Source: Betaproteobacteria bacterium
GTDB lineage: Bacteria; Pseudomonadota; Gammaproteobacteria; Burkholderiales; Sulfuricellaceae
Reading direction: 5' to 3'
DNA: 64,000 nt
Assembly: GCA_021373185.1 (NCBI GenBank)
Contig: JAJFTF010000007.1
Coordinates: 1-64,000 of the forward strand
Part shown: positions 61,000 to 64,000 of the stretch, piece after piece
How positions within the stretch are numbered: position 1 is the first letter of the stretch
Layout: the number at the start of each line of letters is the position of its first letter
The notes under the pieces: generated by a model
Databases searched by the model: none
What the model was told of the DNA's origin: nothing
Seen by the model: the letters and a program-made list of their open reading frames with translations, nothing else
Program-made: the position numbers and the translations under genes

Positions 61000-62928
61000 A
61001 TGGAAATCATTGATCAAAATAGATTCGACGAACTGAAAGCATCCGGGCAACTTCCATCGCCGCAAGGTGTTGCGCTTGCCATACTCAAGTTGATGCAGCA
61101 GGATGAGGTGACGTTGCAAGAAATCGCGCACGTCATACAAACCGATCCCGCATTGACCGGGCGCCTGATCAAATTTGCCAATTCAGCTCATTCCGGTACG
61201 CGCCGCCCCATTGTTTCGATTTCCGAAGCGGTGATGTTTATTGGCCTGCCTATGGTGCGTCAATTGGTGCTGGGGCTTTCGGTTTTGTCCGGTTCTCGTA
61301 TCGGAAAATGCAAGGCTTTCGATTACGATGAATTCTGGTCGCGTTCACTAGCGACAGCGATTGCAAATCAGGCACTGAGCGCACGAGCCAAAACCGCCGC
61401 CGAGGAAACCTTTACCTGCGGTCTGCTGAGCAATATCGGCAGCCTGGCGATGGCCACCCTGTTTCCCGATAAATATGCTGAAGTTTTGGCAGCAGCAGCC
61501 GGGAAAACAGCCGATGAATTAATCGGCCTGGAGCAGGCGGAATTTGCCTGCGACCACAATGAAATGACAGTTGCCCTGCTCAAGGAGTGGGGGTTCCCGG
61601 AGATTTTCCTGGGAATCGTGCTCCACCATGAAAACCCCGACAAGGGCGATTTTCAGGAGGGTGATCGCACCTATACCCTGGTGCATGCGTTACGTCTCTC
61701 AGCCTTTCTCGCCAAGGTATGCCTGGCGGATGAAAATTCGCGACGCCTGTTGCTGCCCCGGTTGTATGTGCTTGGCGCCCGCCTGGGCATTGATTCTGAA
61801 GACTTGATGACCTTGAGCGACCGTGTTGTTACAGAATGGCAGGAGTGGGGACGGTTGCTTGATGTGCCTACACGGGATCTTCCTCCTTTCGCCGAAATGG
61901 CCGCATCCTTCCCCGTAGCCCCTGATGTCGACCATTGCGACACGCAGGCGCAAACGGCAAAGCCCGATTTGCCGATGCGGATTCTGGTGGTGGATGACGA
62001 CAAGGCGGTTTCCCTGTATTTGAAAAAAATCCTGACAGATGGTGGGCACACCGTGACCACTGCCTCAAATGGTAGGGAAGCAATGGGCAAAGTGCTTGAG
62101 AGCAACCCGCAAATCATTATCAGTGATTGGGTTATGCCGGAAATAGACGGGCTCGCGCTTTGCAAATTCGTGCGTTCGACTGCAGAAGGGAGAAAAATTT
62201 ACTTTCTGATCCTGACCTCGCTGGAAAATGAAGACAGCCTGGTTGAGGCCTTTGAAGCCGGAGCAGATGACTATGTGGTCAAGCCTCTTAATCCAAAGGT
62301 GCTGGTGGCACGATTAAGGGCTGGGCAAAGAATGGTTCATTTGCAGGATGTGCTGACTCAGGAACGTGAAGAAATGCGAGGCGTTGCGTCAGAACTGGCG
62401 GTGGCCAACAGGCGTTTTCAGCGCTTGGCACTGACGGACTCGTTGACGTTGTTGCCTAACCGGCGCTTTGGCATGGATCGCATGGAACAGGAATGGGCCG
62501 CTGCGGAAAGAAATGGCAGGCCGCTCACTTTTATGCTGCTCGACCTCGATCATTTCAAGCAGGTTAATGACAATCATGGCCACGATGTGGGCGACCATGC
62601 CTTGCAGCAAGCCGCAAAAATTTTGAAAGGGTGTTCACGCACTCAGGATTTGGTCGCTCGTGTTGGCGGCGAGGAATTCCTGATAATTTGTCCCGACACC
62701 AACATTAACGCCGCTGTCCAGCATGCCGAGCGAATCCGGAAAACTTTTGAAGCGACAATGCTCAAAGCTGGAGAGGTGGTCTGCAAGCTTACTGCGAGTG
62801 TCGGAGTGGCCGAGAAAATCGCCACCACCGCCACTTTTACTGAGTTACTAAAAGTCGCCGACCAAGCGCTTTACCTGGCAAAGAAGAATGGCCGAAACAG
62901 GGTTGTGGCGGCAGGTCAGAAAAAGTGA
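61000..62928 (+). CDS. HDOD - receiver - GGDEF signalling protein (diguanylate cyclase)
   Basis: This 642-residue cytoplasmic protein has an HDOD domain (about 10-270; LAILKLMQQDEVTLQEIAHV, DPALTGRLIKFANSA). A response-regulator receiver follows (about 327-440; RILVVDDDKAVSLYL, phospho-acceptor Asp in IIISDWVMPEIDG, Lys in DYVVKPLNP). The GGDEF domain (about 475-640) has the active GGEEF (residues 556-560) and an RxxD inhibition site (RTQD). A c-di-GMP synthase gated by phosphorylation is expected; the cognate kinase is not in the window. No strong ribosome binding site is seen at 61000. Confidence 0.92.
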   Translation: MEIIDQNRFDELKASGQLPSPQGVALAILKLMQQDEVTLQEIAHVIQTDPALTGRLIKFANSAHSGTRRPIVSISEAVMFIGLPMVRQLVLGLSVLSGSRIGKCKAFDYDEFWSRSLATAIANQALSARAKTAAEETFTCGLLSNIGSLAMATLFPDKYAEVLAAAAGKTADELIGLEQAEFACDHNEMTVALLKEWGFPEIFLGIVLHHENPDKGDFQEGDRTYTLVHALRLSAFLAKVCLADENSRRLLLPRLYVLGARLGIDSEDLMTLSDRVVTEWQEWGRLLDVPTRDLPPFAEMAASFPVAPDVDHCDTQAQTAKPDLPMRILVVDDDKAVSLYLKKILTDGGHTVTTASNGREAMGKVLESNPQIIISDWVMPEIDGLALCKFVRSTAEGRKIYFLILTSLENEDSLVEAFEAGADDYVVKPLNPKVLVARLRAGQRMVHLQDVLTQEREEMRGVASELAVANRRFQRLALTDSLTLLPNRRFGMDRMEQEWAAAERNGRPLTFMLLDLDHFKQVNDNHGHDVGDHALQQAAKILKGCSRTQDLVARVGGEEFLIICPDTNINAAVQHAERIRKTFEATMLKAGEVVCKLTASVGVAEKIATTATFTELLKVADQALYLAKKNGRNRVVAAGQKK

Positions 62929-62942
62929 TTGAATCTATTTAC

Positions 62943-63884
62943 TTAACGCCTGATTAACCAGCAACGGTGAATTTTCTTGTTGCGGAAATCTTCAGGTATG
63001 GTTTGCCCGGAAATTTCAGCTACTTGGCGAGTTTCCAAGGCAGCCTCATCAAGCTGGAAGCTGCGCAGATTGGTGGAGAAAAACAACTCGCCATCTTCCG
63101 TCAGTAGTTTCAGGCATTGGTTGATGAGCAGGGTGTGGTCGCGTTGCACATCGAGTGCACCGTTCATTTTTTTTGAATTCGAAAAAGTCGGCGGATCCAT
63201 CACGATCAGGCCGTAGCGCTCCCCTTGCTTTACTTCCTCATTAAGGAACCCGAATACGTCGGCGCGTATCAGTTCGTGCCGCGTCATATCCATGCCGTTA
63301 AGCTCGAAGTTGCGCCGCGCCCAATCCTGATAGGTATTGGATAAGTCGACCGTTGTGGAGCGTGTGGCGCCGCCTGCAGCGGCATAGACAGTGAAGCTGC
63401 CGGTGTAGGCGAACAGATTCAGGAAGCGTTTGCCTGCAGCCTTCTCCTGTACCAGGCGGCGGGTGTTGCGGTGATCCAGGAACAGGCCGGTGTCGAGGTA
63501 TTCTTCCAGGTTGACGATGAAGCGGTGCCCGCCTTCATGCACGATGAAATCTTCGCCTCGCGCGCCGGTTTTTTCATATTGCGCCATGCCGCGCTGGCGT
63601 TGGCGTTGCTTGAAGATGATGGCGGCAGGAGGGAGTTCCAGCACTTCGCTTGCCGCCATGCGCACGCTCTCCACCCACAGCGCATGCTCTTCCTCGCTGA
63701 TTTGCCATCCGGTGTCGAACTCTTGCAGGTGCGCTTTTTGTTCGTAGATATCCAGCACGACGGGAAATTCCGGCACATCGCGGTCATAGATGCGATAGCA
63801 ATGGATGTTTCGACGCTTTGCCCATTTTGCCCAGTGCCGTGAGTTTTTTCGCAGCCGGTTAGAAAAAATCGAGATATCAGTCAC
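62943..63884 (-). CDS. RlmK-like 23S rRNA methyltransferase, stand-alone
   Basis: The protein has about 313 residues from GTG 63884, or 337 from GTG 63956. It matches the C-terminal RlmK half of E. coli RlmKL, which makes m7G2069 in 23S rRNA: SNRLRKNSRHWAKWAKRRNI, YLDTGLFLDHRNTRRLV, FLNLFAYTGSFTVYAAAGGA and the catalytic VMDPPTFSNSKKM. The RlmL (m2G2445) half with its THUMP domain is absent from this frame. The shorter start fits the candidate promoter upstream. It converges with the GGDEF gene, 14 bases away. Confidence 0.85.
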   Translation of the reverse strand: MTDISIFSNRLRKNSRHWAKWAKRRNIHCYRIYDRDVPEFPVVLDIYEQKAHLQEFDTGWQISEEEHALWVESVRMAASEVLELPPAAIIFKQRQRQRGMAQYEKTGARGEDFIVHEGGHRFIVNLEEYLDTGLFLDHRNTRRLVQEKAAGKRFLNLFAYTGSFTVYAAAGGATRSTTVDLSNTYQDWARRNFELNGMDMTRHELIRADVFGFLNEEVKQGERYGLIVMDPPTFSNSKKMNGALDVQRDHTLLINQCLKLLTEDGELFFSTNLRSFQLDEAALETRQVAEISGQTIPEDFRNKKIHRCWLIRR

Positions 63885-63905
63885 TTGGTAAATCTTTTTG
63901 GATGG

Positions 63906-63940
63906 CGTATAATTATTAGCTAGGTTTTGTTGCCGTGCAA
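63906..63940 (-). promoter_or_regulatory. Possible promoter of the RlmK-like gene
   Basis: On the minus strand TTGCAC (63940-63935) is followed after 16-18 bases by an AT-rich stretch containing TAATAAT and ATTATA that could serve as -10. It would start transcription between the two candidate GTG starts, which favours the inner one. The remaining bases to 64000 show nothing I can identify. Confidence 0.35.
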
Positions 63941-64000
63941 TTCCGGTCTGCCGCACAAGCCTGCGTAGTATACCCCACCCAGAATTTTAACTTTGTCATG

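Overview
The window is chromosomal DNA from a flagellated, respiring betaproteobacterium. Gene content and order fit the Nitrosomonadales (Gallionellaceae/Sulfuricellaceae-like lineages), but this placement is inferred from gene order and protein style, not from a marker search. There are no insertion sequences, tRNAs, rRNAs or CRISPR arrays. About 60 genes are densely packed, often with ATGA overlaps.

1-14.8 kb, motility and accessory block. A giant reading frame fills the minus strand from 4700 to the left edge without a stop. It encodes an N-terminal SEC-C zinc motif followed by repeated modules of TPRs plus a GT41 (SPINDLY/OGT-type) glycosyltransferase domain: two full modules and the start of a third. 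It is divergent from flagellin. A good sigma-28 promoter drives fliC, followed by flaG, fliD, fliS, a fliT-like gene, a small proline-rich ORF, a DUF2802/SwrB-like membrane protein, a FliK-like protein and an FlhB C-terminal-like protein. A PLP decarboxylase and a TPR/ATP-grasp protein follow as an overlapping pair of unknown product.

14.8-33 kb, housekeeping. map-glnD is divergent from the classic rpsB-tsf-pyrH-frr-uppS-cdsA-dxr-rseP-bamA-skp-lpxD-fabZ-lpxA-lpxB-rnhB cluster, which covers translation, isoprenoid and phospholipid synthesis, outer-membrane assembly and lipid A. A four-helix CopD-like protein follows.

33-41.2 kb. motA-motB, a membrane-anchored methyltransferase and an HDOD protein are followed by a SenB-like (TIGR04348) glycosyltransferase on the minus strand. 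Next come a SpoU-type RNA methyltransferase and feoAB (ferrous iron uptake). feoA has a Fur-box-like palindrome overlapping its promoter.

41.3-48.2 kb. pyrG-kdsA-eno-ftsB is followed by a convergent gene for a GGDEF-EAL protein whose periplasmic sensor region carries a CxxCH heme-binding motif.

48.5-60.9 kb. A GntR/HutC regulator, malic enzyme, sdhCDAB, sdhE, gltA, sucA, sucB and lpd form a long TCA-cycle block. It indicates a complete oxidative branch through 2-oxoglutarate dehydrogenase.

61-64 kb. An HDOD-REC-GGDEF protein is convergent with a stand-alone RlmK-type rRNA methyltransferase.

The most unusual feature is the multi-module glycosyltransferase beside flagellin. It could glycosylate the Ser/Thr-rich central part of FliC. 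The tandem fusion, the exact 2109-base module period and the two-TPR (204-base) length step between modules can be read directly from the sequence.
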